Part shown: positions 18,691 through 26,911 of the stretch, in pieces
How the letters are laid out: the number at the start of each line of letters is the position of its first letter
Position numbering within the stretch: the stretch's first letter is position 1
Assembly (NCBI RefSeq): GCF_003814875.1
Contig: NZ_RKQF01000001.1
Span: 744,001 to 808,000, forward strand
Direction: 5' to 3'
Length of the DNA: 64,000 nucleotides
Source of the DNA: Streptomyces sp. Ag109_O5-1
GTDB lineage: Bacteria > Actinomycetota > Actinomycetes > Streptomycetales > Streptomycetaceae
Notes under the pieces: generated by a model
The model's database searches: none
What the model was told of the DNA's origin: nothing
Seen by the model: only the letters and a program-made list of their open reading frames with translations
Made by a program: the position numbers and the translations under genes

Positions 18691-19857
18691 ATGTCCGAGC
18701 ACGAACCCCAGGTCCACGGCGTCTGCGAACCGCGTTTCGCGGCGGTGCGGGAGGCATTCGAGGAGAACTTCCGCGACCGGGAGGAACTGGGTGCCGCCGT
18801 CGCGGTGACGGTCGGCGGCGAGACGGTCGTGGACCTGTGGGGCGGCTGGGCGGACCCGGCGCACACCCGGCCGTGGGAGCGGGACACCGTGGTCAACGTC
18901 TGGTCGACCACCAAGGGCCCGGTGGCGCTGTGCGCGCACATCCTGGCGGACCGCGGACTGCTCGACCTCGACGCGCCGGTGGCCGACTACTGGCCCGAGT
19001 TCGCGGCGGCCGGCAAGGAGCGGGTGCTGGTCCGCCATCTCCTCTCGCACCGGGCCGGGCTGGCCGGTCTGCGGGAGCCGCACTCGTTCCAGGACCTGTA
19101 CGACTGGGAGTTGACGACCGCGCGGCTGGCGGCGACGGAGCCCTGGTGGGAGCCGGGTACGCAGTCCGGGTACCACGCGCTGACCTACGGTTTCCTGGTC
19201 GGCGAGGTGGTGCGTCGGGTGTCGGGGCTGCTGCCGGGGGCGTTCCTGGAGCGGGAGGTGACCGGTCCACTGGGGATCGACTTCACGGTCGGACTGCCGG
19301 AGAAGGAGTCCGGGCGGGCGGCGGAGCTGGTGCATCCGCAGGTCAGGTCGGAGAGTGAACAAGCTGCGATCTTCAGCCAGTTGACGCCCGTGGCGATCGC
19401 GGCCCTGGGCAATCCGCCGGCGGGCGCGGCGCAGGCGAACACCCCGGAGTGGCGGGCGGCCGAGATCCCGGCGGCCAACGGGCACGGCACGGCCCGCGCG
19501 GTGGCGGCGCTGTACGGCGTGTTCGCGGGCCGGGGCGAGTACGGCGGCCGGCGCGTGCTGTCGCCCGAGGCGGCGGAGCGGGTGCGCGAGGGGCAGGGCA
19601 GCTGCCGTGACCTGGTGCTCGGGGCGGGGTTCGAGCACGAGACCGAGGTCGGGCTGGGGCTGTGGCTGAGCGGGGCGAACGGCTCGTACGGGCCGAATCC
19701 ACGGGCGTTCGGGCACGACGGTTTCGGCGGTTCCTGCGGGCTGGCCGACCCGGAGGCGGGGGTGTCGCTCGGGTATGTGATGAACCGGATGGGAGGGCGG
19801 ATCGCCGACGATCCGCGCAAGACGGCCCTGGTCGACGCCGTCTACGCGAGCCTGTGA
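18691..19857 (+). CDS. Serine hydrolase, class C beta-lactamase/EstB-type esterase
   Basis: The 388-aa product has the serine beta-lactamase/penicillin-binding fold. The nucleophile is in STTK (about 71-74), the general-base tyrosine is in SGYHALTYG (about 165-173), and the third motif is replaced by GHDGFGGS near the C-terminus, as in EstB-type esterases rather than true beta-lactamases. There is no signal peptide, which also argues for an intracellular esterase. The acceptor is unknown. It is followed after 190 bases by a GntR regulator gene. Confidence 0.85.
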   Translation: MSEHEPQVHGVCEPRFAAVREAFEENFRDREELGAAVAVTVGGETVVDLWGGWADPAHTRPWERDTVVNVWSTTKGPVALCAHILADRGLLDLDAPVADYWPEFAAAGKERVLVRHLLSHRAGLAGLREPHSFQDLYDWELTTARLAATEPWWEPGTQSGYHALTYGFLVGEVVRRVSGLLPGAFLEREVTGPLGIDFTVGLPEKESGRAAELVHPQVRSESEQAAIFSQLTPVAIAALGNPPAGAAQANTPEWRAAEIPAANGHGTARAVAALYGVFAGRGEYGGRRVLSPEAAERVREGQGSCRDLVLGAGFEHETEVGLGLWLSGANGSYGPNPRAFGHDGFGGSCGLADPEAGVSLGYVMNRMGGRIADDPRKTALVDAVYASL

Positions 19858-19911
19858 GTTCCGCCGAGGCCCGCCCGGTTTCGGCCGAACCCGCCGACCG
19901 CCCTTCCCTCG

Positions 19912-19923
19912 TGGTTTAGACCA
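19912..19923. promoter_or_regulatory. DasR/HutC-type operator (dre-like)
   Basis: TGGTTTAGACCA differs by one base from the core TGGTCTAGACCA of the DasR responsive element and lies 125 bases before the GntR start. GntR/HutC proteins recognise such sites, so autoregulation by the next gene, or control by DasR itself, are both possible. Confidence 0.55.
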
Positions 19924-20047
19924 ATGCTAGATGTGGTCGCGCAACGAACCCGCACGGCTACGTCTTGTCATCGAGGCCCGTCGGCAGGCGTCATCCGCCT
20001 GCCCACGGCCCCGGTGGCCGGCCCTTGTCACACACAGGAGGCGCGGC

Positions 20048-20791
20048 ATGGCCCGCACCACCCAGCACGCCCACTCCGAGAGCGAAGAGCAGCCCCTGTA
20101 CTGGCGGATCGCGACGCTGCTGCTCGGCGAGCTCCGCGACGGCACCGTCCCGCCGGGCGAACGGCTGCCGGCGGAACGACAGTTGGCACGGCACTTCGGG
20201 GTCAGCAGGGAGACCGTCCGGCAGGCGCTGGAGGTGCTGCGCCGGAGCGGTCTGGTCGCGACCGACCGGCGGGGCAGCCATGCGACCCTGCGCGGCCGTC
20301 CGGTCGAGAGCCCGGTCTCCCTGGCGTTCCCGGTGGGCGCCGGCACCACGGACCACGGCGCGGTCGACCGGGCCACCGTGACCTGGGAGGAGCCGCCGCC
20401 CGAGCATGCGGCGGCGCTGGGCCTCGCCCCGCACCGGCCGACCCTGGTGCACCGCTACGAGTCCGCCTCCCCCGACGGCCACGCCCTGCGCACTGCCGTG
20501 ACCTCCTTCTCGGCCGTCGCCCTGACCGAGGTCGAGGAACTGGGCCGCTACCGGGGACGGGCCGACGGAGCCGCCGCGGCGCAGCTGCGCCGGGCCTACG
20601 AGTGGATGCGCAAGGCGGGCCTGACCCTGCACCACCGGGACTCGATCACGCAGGTCGCGGACGCGGCCTCGGTCCGGGTGACCCGCCGGGTGCACGACCA
20701 GTACGCACGCCCGCTGGAGATCACCGACCTGGTGGTGGACGCCCGGCAGGACACGCTGGTCTACGAGTTCACGGTGCCGGCGGCGAAGTGA
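20048..20791 (+). CDS. GntR-family regulator with UTRA domain (HutC subfamily)
   Basis: The 247-aa regulator starts at ATG 20048, with AGGAGG upstream. The N-terminal winged helix (15-80) reads YWRIATLLLGELRDGTVPPGERLPAERQLARHFGVSRETVRQALEVLRR. A UTRA effector domain (95-240) follows and probably binds a small ligand such as a sugar phosphate. It resembles the HutC group but is not DasR, because the helix sequence differs. A near-perfect dre-like palindrome lies in its own upstream region. Its 3' end overlaps the convergent methyltransferase gene by 23 bases. No target operon is adjacent on its strand. Confidence 0.87.
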   Translation: MARTTQHAHSESEEQPLYWRIATLLLGELRDGTVPPGERLPAERQLARHFGVSRETVRQALEVLRRSGLVATDRRGSHATLRGRPVESPVSLAFPVGAGTTDHGAVDRATVTWEEPPPEHAAALGLAPHRPTLVHRYESASPDGHALRTAVTSFSAVALTEVEELGRYRGRADGAAAAQLRRAYEWMRKAGLTLHHRDSITQVADAASVRVTRRVHDQYARPLEITDLVVDARQDTLVYEFTVPAAK

Positions 20792-21509
20792 CCTTCCGGG
20801 CCACGACCAGCCGGGCGCGCGGGCTGCCGTCGTCGCGCTCGCCGAACTCGGGCAGCTCGTACAGGTCCGTCGCGAACCCCGCCCGCGCCGACTCCCGCAG
20901 CACATCGCCGAGTCGGAAGGCCCGGTAGTACATGACGAACGGCGGCCGCCACAGCGCGTTGCGCACCCGCATCACGGCGTCGAAGCCGAGCAGCATCCAG
21001 AAGCCGAGGCCGGTGGGGCGGGGCGGGGCGAGCACCGGGAAGGCGAAGGTGCCGCCGGGCCGCAGTACCGAGTGGACCTGGCCGAGGAGGCCGGGCAGCT
21101 CGCGGGGCAGGAAGTGCCCGAACGCCCCGAAGCTGACGACCAGGTCGAAGGCGGGCCCCAACGGCAGCGCCCGGGCGTCGGCCTGTACCCAGGTGACGTC
21201 CGGCCCGTCGGGCAGGGGCAGGCGGCGGGCGACGTCGAGCATGCCGGCGCTGAAGTCGACGCCGGTGACGCGGCCGCCGCACACCTGGGCCAGCACGTCC
21301 AGACCGGCTCCGGTGCCGCAGCACAGGTCGAGGCCGGCCTCGAACGGGCCGAGCGGGGTGAGCGCCTTCGCGACCGCCTCCAGCACCGAGTCCGGCGTCC
21401 GGAAGGGGGAGTGGTCGAACTTGGGGGCCAGCAGGTCGTAGCCGCGCTCGACCGAGGACAGGGCCTGGACGGCGAGTTCACGGAGGCTCGGGCCTTCGGG
21501 GCTGAACAT
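20769..21509 (-). CDS. Class I SAM-dependent methyltransferase
   Basis: The 246-aa product has the methyltransferase-11/25 core: GLDLCCGTGAGLDVLAQ (motif I, about 59-75), GVDFSAGMLDVARR (motif II), a WVQADARALPLG acidic loop and LRPGGTFAFPVLAP (motif IV/post-I). A C-terminal region with WMLLGFDAVMRVRNALWRPPFVMYYRAF is probably the acceptor lid. The substrate is unknown. It is the only minus-strand gene between GntR and the beta-helix protein and overlaps gntR convergently by 23 bases. Confidence 0.82.
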   Translation of the reverse strand: MFSPEGPSLRELAVQALSSVERGYDLLAPKFDHSPFRTPDSVLEAVAKALTPLGPFEAGLDLCCGTGAGLDVLAQVCGGRVTGVDFSAGMLDVARRLPLPDGPDVTWVQADARALPLGPAFDLVVSFGAFGHFLPRELPGLLGQVHSVLRPGGTFAFPVLAPPRPTGLGFWMLLGFDAVMRVRNALWRPPFVMYYRAFRLGDVLRESARAGFATDLYELPEFGERDDGSPRARLVVARKVTSPPAP

Positions 21510-21650
21510 CCGGCCAGCTTACGGGAGCCTCCGGCGCCGGACACGGCGCAGGCGCGGCCCGCGTACGGGACCGCGCCTCCGGCCGGGACTCACGGCACGA
21601 TGCCGGGTCTCACACCATGACGCCGGGTCTCACAGCCACGGCACCGGCTG

Positions 21651-23561
21651 TCACGCCACGGTGAGCGTGAGGGCACCCGTGTAGGTGGAGCCGGCGGTGA
21701 TCGCCGTCTCGGTGCCGTCGACCGTAAGCTTCACGGTCCTGCCGCGCGGCGCCTTCACGGCGGCGTCGGCGGCGAGGGTGAGGCTGGTCAGGTACGACGT
21801 CCCGGTGACCGTCCAGGTCGAGCCGCTGTTCAGCTGGACGACCACACCGTTGTTGACGGCGGCCTGCACGGTGTTGGTGACGATGCCGAGCTCGTAGAAG
21901 GTGGACGAGTCGATCGAGGACACCCGGTGCTTGGCCTTGGTCGCCGAGATGACGCCCTCGACGCCGGAGCCCTCGAAGGTGAGAACCATGTTCTTGCCGT
22001 TGCGCATGCCGTTGTAGAAGTCGCCCTTCAGCCTGATGGAGCTGAAGGTGGCGGCACCGTCGTTGGAGTGGACGGCGGTGACGTCGAAGGAGGAGTTCTT
22101 CGTGGGGTCGGTGGTGGGCTCGGTGTAGACGCCGACGTTCATCATCTTGCCGTTGACGGGGACCGGGCCCGGGTCGTCCAGCTCGATCATCTGCAGGATG
22201 ATCCCGTCGCGCGGGTTGAGCCGCGCGCCCTTGGAGCCGTCGACCTTGATGGTGGTCTGCTGGCCCTTGTTCAGGAAGGTGGCCCGCTCGGAGTTGATGA
22301 CGGTGCCGCCGTCCAGGGTGAGCTGTCCGGCGCCGAAGAACATGTAGCCGAAGTGGCCGGAGTTCACGACGGTGTTGCGCTCCGGGATGCTCTTGAGCTC
22401 GGCGTTGGACAGGCCGAGTGACAGCTCGGTGTTGAGGGCGGCGACGGCGTCGCGGGTGCTGTCGCCGTAGTGCACGACGGCGGCCGGCCCGGCGATGATC
22501 GTCGCGTAGGAGCCGACGTCGAAGCGGGAGCCGAGGACGCGGACGGTGGCGTCGCCGATGGCGTAGGTGCCGTAGCCGTAGTCGCCGGTGTTGCCGACGT
22601 GGCTGTTGATCGAGGTCAGCTTCAGGCCGCTGCCGCCCTCGACCGACAGGGCGCCCCAGGTCTCGGAGAACACGGTCGAGTTGAGGTAGGTGGCGATGCT
22701 GTTCTTGCCGATCAGGTTGGTCGCGCGGACGTTGCCGTCCAGGCCCAGCATCCAGGGCACCGACTCCATGTAGGGGGTCTCGACGGTGGCCTGGTAGTCG
22801 GAGGGCAGGACGCCGTTGCGGGCGCGCAGGAAGGAGTCCTTGACGAGGACGTTGGCGCCGTTGTCGGCGATGACCGTCGTACGGACCACGCCCTTGTTGC
22901 TGACCCGGGCCCCGTCCACGACCAGCTTGGTCGAGGAGCCGTCGCCGACCACGGCCGCGCCGTACCCGGCGAAGTCCGAACGGCCGTTGCCGGTCAGGGA
23001 GATGGTGGCGCCCTGGAGGGTGTAGCTGCCGCTCTCGACGTAGACGCCGTTGAAACACTCACCGGTGGAGGTGATCGACACGTTCCGGGCGGCCGCGTCG
23101 GTGACCTTGCCGCCGCGTACGGCGGAGAGCACGGACTTCGCGGAGTCGACGCCGTCGGAGCCGACATACAGCGCCTGCCGGAACGGGAAGGTCAGCGTCT
23201 GGTAGGTGACGTCGTTGGACTCGGCGACCGTCAGGACGACGTCACCGCGGTAGGTGCCGGCCTGGATGAGGGTCGCGGTGCCGCCGGTCTCGGTGAGCAG
23301 CTGGCCGGTCTCCACTCCGTCGACGGTCAGGCTGATGTCGTACCCGGACGGGGCGACGATCTTGCCGCCGGTGCCGATCGTCAGTTGGCCGACCTGGGTG
23401 GTCGCGGCGAGTTCGTAGGTCTCCCCCGCGGCGACGGAGATCGTCTTGCCCGATGCCTTCGGCGCGGCGGTGGCGGTGCCGGAGGCGGCGACCGGAACGA
23501 GCACGGCCGCTGCGGTGGCGGAACCGGCGATCAGGAACGAACGTCGGGATGTCAGCGTCAT
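21651..23561 (-). CDS. Tat-exported right-handed beta-helix protein
   Basis: This is a 636-aa secreted protein. ATG 23561 gives a twin-arginine signal (SRRSFLIAGSATAAAVLVPV); the longer ORF upstream lacks a binding site. The mature part is a long parallel beta-helix, with many short T/V/N-rich turns (VLVKDSFLRARNG, VRATNLIGKNSIATYLNSTVF, ATVRVLGSRFDVGSYATI) like pectate-lyase-fold enzymes or adhesins. The N-terminal (60-110) and C-terminal (570-636) segments are similar, both ending with a GTYxGDVxLTVA or STYTGALTLTVA motif, suggesting duplicated capping modules. No catalytic residues are identifiable. Polysaccharide binding or lyase activity is only an inference. A hairpin terminator of the neighbouring operon lies upstream. 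Confidence 0.72.
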   Translation of the reverse strand: MTLTSRRSFLIAGSATAAAVLVPVAASGTATAAPKASGKTISVAAGETYELAATTQVGQLTIGTGGKIVAPSGYDISLTVDGVETGQLLTETGGTATLIQAGTYRGDVVLTVAESNDVTYQTLTFPFRQALYVGSDGVDSAKSVLSAVRGGKVTDAAARNVSITSTGECFNGVYVESGSYTLQGATISLTGNGRSDFAGYGAAVVGDGSSTKLVVDGARVSNKGVVRTTVIADNGANVLVKDSFLRARNGVLPSDYQATVETPYMESVPWMLGLDGNVRATNLIGKNSIATYLNSTVFSETWGALSVEGGSGLKLTSINSHVGNTGDYGYGTYAIGDATVRVLGSRFDVGSYATIIAGPAAVVHYGDSTRDAVAALNTELSLGLSNAELKSIPERNTVVNSGHFGYMFFGAGQLTLDGGTVINSERATFLNKGQQTTIKVDGSKGARLNPRDGIILQMIELDDPGPVPVNGKMMNVGVYTEPTTDPTKNSSFDVTAVHSNDGAATFSSIRLKGDFYNGMRNGKNMVLTFEGSGVEGVISATKAKHRVSSIDSSTFYELGIVTNTVQAAVNNGVVVQLNSGSTWTVTGTSYLTSLTLAADAAVKAPRGRTVKLTVDGTETAITAGSTYTGALTLTVA

Positions 23562-23878
23562 TGCAGGCCTTTCCACGGGTGGAGTGCGCCGTCGCGCAGA
23601 GTTACTGGCCGCCGGTCGGGACCTCGGCGGCGAAGGCACCTGAGGTGCTGAGGTGGGAGTGAATCAGCCCCGGGAAATCAGGGACAGGCCTCGCACACAC
23701 GCATCCCGGAACCCGATGGCTTCGATCGTGTGGCCCACTTCATGGCGATTACACAGAGTCGCCACAGTCGGTGTCGGTGCGCACGCACGACGGCGAGGCG
23801 GACGGCCCGCATGCCGTCCGCCTCGCCGTGTCCCTGTATGTGTTCTACACGGGTACGTGTTCTCCGCGGGTATGTGTG
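23562..23878. other. Intergenic region with terminator and tandem repeat
   Basis: These 317 bases separate the Tat protein start from the 3' end of the catabolic operon, both on the minus strand. They hold a 17-bp-stem hairpin (23790-23829) and most of three 17-bp tandem units (23837-23887). The promoter of the beta-helix gene must lie between about 23562 and 23780, but no clear box was seen. No ORF was supported. Confidence 0.55.
23790..23829 (-). terminator. Very strong hairpin ending the catabolic operon
   Basis: A perfect 17-bp stem (ACGGCGAGGCGGACGGC at 23790-23806 with its complement at 23813-23829) encloses a 6-nt loop. It starts 50 bases after the SDR stop codon in the direction of transcription. 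It has no T tract but is far stronger than chance. Confidence 0.7.
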
Positions 23879-23887
23879 CTACGCCGG
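23837..23887. repeat. Three imperfect 17-bp tandem units
   Basis: TATGTGTTCTACACGGG, TACGTGTTCTCCGCGGG and TATGTGTGCTACGCCGG lie end to end; the second and third units each match the first at 14 of 17 bases. The third unit overlaps the last codons of the SDR gene (stop at 23879-23881). Confidence 0.6.
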
Positions 23888-24640
23888 TGCGATCATCCCC
23901 GCCGACAGGTCGATGTCCGCCCCGCAGAGTCCGGGCATCGCGAGCATCGCGACGAGCGCCTGCGCGACTTCGTCCTCCTCCACCAGCCGGCCGAGCGCGG
24001 CCCGGGACGCGAAGTCCCGCTCCGCCTCCTCGACGGTGCAGCCGGTGAGTTCGGCGGTCAGCCGGAAGTTGCGGTCCATCCGCGGACCGCGCACCGGGCC
24101 GGGGGAAAGGGAGTTGACGCTGACCCCCCGCGGGCCGACCTCGCCGGCCAGCGTCCGCGTGAGGCCGATCAGCGCCATCTTGGAGGCGGTGTACGGCGTG
24201 CGGTTGAGCAGCGGTCGCTTGCCGCTGACGGAGGCGACGTTGACGATGTCGCCGCGTCCGGCGGCCAGCATGGCCGGCAGGAAGGCCCGGCACATGAGGT
24301 AGACGCCGCGTACGTTGGCGGCGAACACGTCGTCCCACTCGTCGGGTTCGATGTCGACGAGCGGCCGGACCGGTCCCGCGACCCCGGCGTTGTTGACGAG
24401 CAACGACACGTCCTCGTCGGCGAGTCCGTCGGCCAGGGCGCGCACGGACGCGGGGTCGGAGACGTCGCACACGGCCGTGCGGGCCGCTTCGCCCACCTTG
24501 GCCGCGGCCTCCGCGAGGGCCTGCTCGTTCCGGCCGACCAGGAGCACCCGAGCCCCGGCGTCCGCGAGCGCCAGCGCGAAGGCCCGGCCGAGCGGGCCGC
24601 CCCCGCCGGTGACCAGTGCCGTACGCCCCTCAAGGGTCAT
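23879..24640 (-). CDS. Short-chain dehydrogenase/reductase
   Basis: The product is 253 aa from ATG 24640, which overlaps the upstream stop as ATGA and is preferred to an ATG 12 bases earlier. It has a classical SDR fold: ALVTGGGGPLGRAF (cofactor), NNAGVAGP, catalytic Ser in VASVSGK, and YTASK. The acidic residue that would fix NAD or NADP preference is unclear. It oxidises or reduces a hydroxyl or carbonyl in the catabolic pathway. As the last gene of the operon (FAH hydrolase, VOC, HDH paralogue, SDR), it is followed by a strong terminator. Confidence 0.87.
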   Translation of the reverse strand: MTLEGRTALVTGGGGPLGRAFALALADAGARVLLVGRNEQALAEAAAKVGEAARTAVCDVSDPASVRALADGLADEDVSLLVNNAGVAGPVRPLVDIEPDEWDDVFAANVRGVYLMCRAFLPAMLAAGRGDIVNVASVSGKRPLLNRTPYTASKMALIGLTRTLAGEVGPRGVSVNSLSPGPVRGPRMDRNFRLTAELTGCTVEEAERDFASRAALGRLVEEDEVAQALVAMLAMPGLCGADIDLSAGMIAPA

Positions 24641-25938
24641 GCGTGGTTCCACGGCAGCTCGTCGCCGGCGGCCTTGGCGGCCCGTACGTCACCGGAGCGG
24701 GCGTGCCCCTCGAACAGCTCGACCCGGGAGGCGCGTCCGCACAGCCGCCCGAGCAGGGCCTGCGACCCGGTGTCGGTGACCTCCTGGTAGGTGACGGTCT
24801 TGAGGTACTTCCCCACCCACAGGCCGCCGGTGTAGCGGGCGGCACCACGTGTGGGCAGCACATGGTTGGTTCCGATGACCTTGTCGCCGAACGACACACA
24901 GGTGCCCTCGCCGAGGAACAGCGCCCCGTACTGGGTCATCTTCTCCAGGGCGAGGCGCGGTTCGGCGGTGAGCACCTCGACATGCTCGAAGGCGAACGAG
25001 TCGGCGAGTTCGTACAGTTCGTCGATCGAGTCGACGACATGCACCTGGCCGTGGTTGCGCCAGGCCGGCTCCGCGTAGTCGCGGGTGGGCATGGAGGGGA
25101 GGATTCGGTCGACCTCCGCGATGGTCTTCTCGGCCACCTCGCGGGAGGTGGTGATGAGAACCGCCGGGGAGTCCGGGCCGTGCTCGGCCTGGGAGAGCAG
25201 GTCGACCGCGCAGACGAACGGGTCCGCCTGGTCGTCGGCGAGGAGCAGGATCTCGGTGGGTCCGGCGAACAGGTCGATGCCGATCTCCCCGAAGAGCTGG
25301 CGCTTGGCCTCGGCGACATAGGCGTTGCCAGGTCCGGCGATCAGGTTGACCGGCTCCATGGTGTCGGTGCCCACGGCCATCGCAGCGACCGCCTGGACGC
25401 CGCCGAGCAGCCAGATCTCGTCGGCGCCCGCGAGGTGCATGGCGGCGACGGTGGCGGCGGGGATCTCGCCGTGGATCGGCGGGGTGCAGGCGACCACGCG
25501 CGGTACGCCGGCCACCTTGGCGGTGACGATGGTCATGTGGGCGGAGGCGGTGAGCGGGTAGCGGCCGCCGGGGATGTAGGCGCCGGTCGCCTGCACCGGG
25601 ATGTGCTTCTGCCCGAGCTTCACGCCGGGCAGCGTCTCGACCTCGAACTCGCCCATGGAGTCCAGCTGGTGGCGGGCGAAGTTACGGACCTGCTCCTGGA
25701 CGAACGTGATGTCGTCGATGACCTGCTGGGGTACCGAGGCGACGATCTTCTCGACCTCCTCGGCGCTCAGCCGGAAGGAGTCGGGGCTCCACTTGTCGAA
25801 CTTCTCGGAGTACTCGCGGACGGCCGCGTCCCCGCGTTCGCGGATGTCCGCGATGACGCCCGTCACCGTCTGACGCACCTGGTCGAGGGAGGCGGCCACC
25901 TCGGCCTTGGGCACGGCCTGCTTCAGGATCTCTGCCAC
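24637..25938 (-). CDS. Histidinol-dehydrogenase-family NAD-dependent dehydrogenase (catabolic paralogue)
   Basis: The 433-aa product has the full HDH fold: TGAYIPGGRYPLTASAHMT, AGPGNAYVAEAKRQLFG, GPTEILLLADDQADP and the zinc-site region QAEHGPDS, plus FAFEHVEVL where HisD has the catalytic Glu-His. HDH-family enzymes carry out four-electron oxidation of an alcohol to an acid; paralogues outside his operons use other alcohols such as sulfopropanediol. No his genes are near, so a catabolic alcohol-to-acid step is the better reading. GTG 25938 with AAAGG upstream is preferred over a TTG at 25971. It is translationally coupled to the SDR gene. Confidence 0.82.
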   Translation of the reverse strand: MAEILKQAVPKAEVAASLDQVRQTVTGVIADIRERGDAAVREYSEKFDKWSPDSFRLSAEEVEKIVASVPQQVIDDITFVQEQVRNFARHQLDSMGEFEVETLPGVKLGQKHIPVQATGAYIPGGRYPLTASAHMTIVTAKVAGVPRVVACTPPIHGEIPAATVAAMHLAGADEIWLLGGVQAVAAMAVGTDTMEPVNLIAGPGNAYVAEAKRQLFGEIGIDLFAGPTEILLLADDQADPFVCAVDLLSQAEHGPDSPAVLITTSREVAEKTIAEVDRILPSMPTRDYAEPAWRNHGQVHVVDSIDELYELADSFAFEHVEVLTAEPRLALEKMTQYGALFLGEGTCVSFGDKVIGTNHVLPTRGAARYTGGLWVGKYLKTVTYQEVTDTGSQALLGRLCGRASRVELFEGHARSGDVRAAKAAGDELPWNHA

Positions 25939-25975
25939 AACTGCGGCCTTTCTGGGGAGTGTTCGGCTCAAAGGA

Positions 25976-26911
25976 TCAGACGGGGGGTGCTTCGAAGAGC
26001 ACGTCGGGGTCGTTGAACTGCTCCTTGGCGACCGACTCGCTCATCGGGTCGGCGGTGCCCCACTGGTCCTGTGTCATCGGATCGGCCACGTCGTGCCGGC
26101 CCGGGTGCCACAGGTCCTCTTCCAGGACGGCGAGTTCGGTCGTGTACTCGACGGTGTTGCCGTGCGGGTCGTGGAAGTAGGAGAACGTGTTGTCGCCCGC
26201 CAGGTGCCGTCCCGGGCCCCAGGTGAGCCGGGTCCCGGCCCGCAGCGCACGCCCGGTGCCGCGCATGTACTCCTCCACCCCGCGCATCTCGAACGAGGCG
26301 TGGTGCAGCGACACATGGGGGCCGCGCGCGATGGCGAAGGAGTGGTGCAACGGGCTGCATCGAAGGAAGTACATGAGGTCACCCATGTGCGTGGAGTACA
26401 GGGTGTCGGTCAGGCGAAAGCCCAGGTGCTGGATGTAGAAGTCCCGCAGCCCCTCCGGGTCCTGGGAGTTGACCACACAGTGCGAGAGCCGTACCGGGAT
26501 GGCCTCGCGCTCCTCGACCTTGCGGTGGGCGCGGGTGGCGACGTCCGCCGAGACTTCCACGACCCGCCCGTCGGGGTCGAAGAACCGCAGACCGTAGCCT
26601 CCGCCGGGGGTGTCCAGCACCCTGGGCTCGTGGATGATCTGCACCCCGGCCCGGCCGAGCCGCACCGCCAGCTCGTCCACCGCCTGGGCCGAGACGGCAC
26701 CGAAGGCGACGAGGTCCATGCGCTTGCGCTCGTCCTTGCGGATGCGGACGATGTACTGCTCGGGGCTGCCCTCGGCGGCGAAGAACGCGATACCACTGTC
26801 GCCCGCGACCTCGGTCAGGCCCCAGGTGGTGCCGTAGAAGGCGCGCTGGGTGTCGAAGTCCGGTACGGCCAGGTCGACATGGCGCAGATGGGTGATGGGC
26901 TGGAAGCTCAT
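25976..26911 (-). CDS. Two-domain VOC protein, type I extradiol dioxygenase-like
   Basis: This 311-aa protein comprises two vicinal-oxygen-chelate domains (5-125 and 140-270), the layout of type I extradiol ring-cleavage dioxygenases. The candidate Fe ligands in domain 2 are His in RLSHCVV, His in SLHHASF and Glu in NTVEYTTE. Domain 1 lacks ligands, as expected. It should open a catecholic ring beside one hydroxyl. The C-terminal tail beyond 275 is unusually long and acidic (DPMTQDQWG ... DPDVLFEAPP). The ATG at 26911 overlaps the FAH stop. The ring substrate cannot be named. Confidence 0.8.
   Translation of the reverse strand: MSFQPITHLRHVDLAVPDFDTQRAFYGTTWGLTEVAGDSGIAFFAAEGSPEQYIVRIRKDERKRMDLVAFGAVSAQAVDELAVRLGRAGVQIIHEPRVLDTPGGGYGLRFFDPDGRVVEVSADVATRAHRKVEEREAIPVRLSHCVVNSQDPEGLRDFYIQHLGFRLTDTLYSTHMGDLMYFLRCSPLHHSFAIARGPHVSLHHASFEMRGVEEYMRGTGRALRAGTRLTWGPGRHLAGDNTFSYFHDPHGNTVEYTTELAVLEEDLWHPGRHDVADPMTQDQWGTADPMSESVAKEQFNDPDVLFEAPPV

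Noticed and set aside
17173..19716. 847-codon open frame on the minus strand
   Set aside because: It is antisense to the CE7 esterase and serine hydrolase, which have complete catalytic motifs; its translation is Arg/Gly-rich with no domain.
18691..19857. Beta-lactamase resistance gene
   Set aside because: There is no signal peptide, and the third motif is GHDGFGGS rather than KTG; an EstB-type esterase fits better.
24637..25938. Biosynthetic hisD
   Set aside because: There are no other histidine genes nearby, and the gene is coupled to catabolic SDR and VOC genes.
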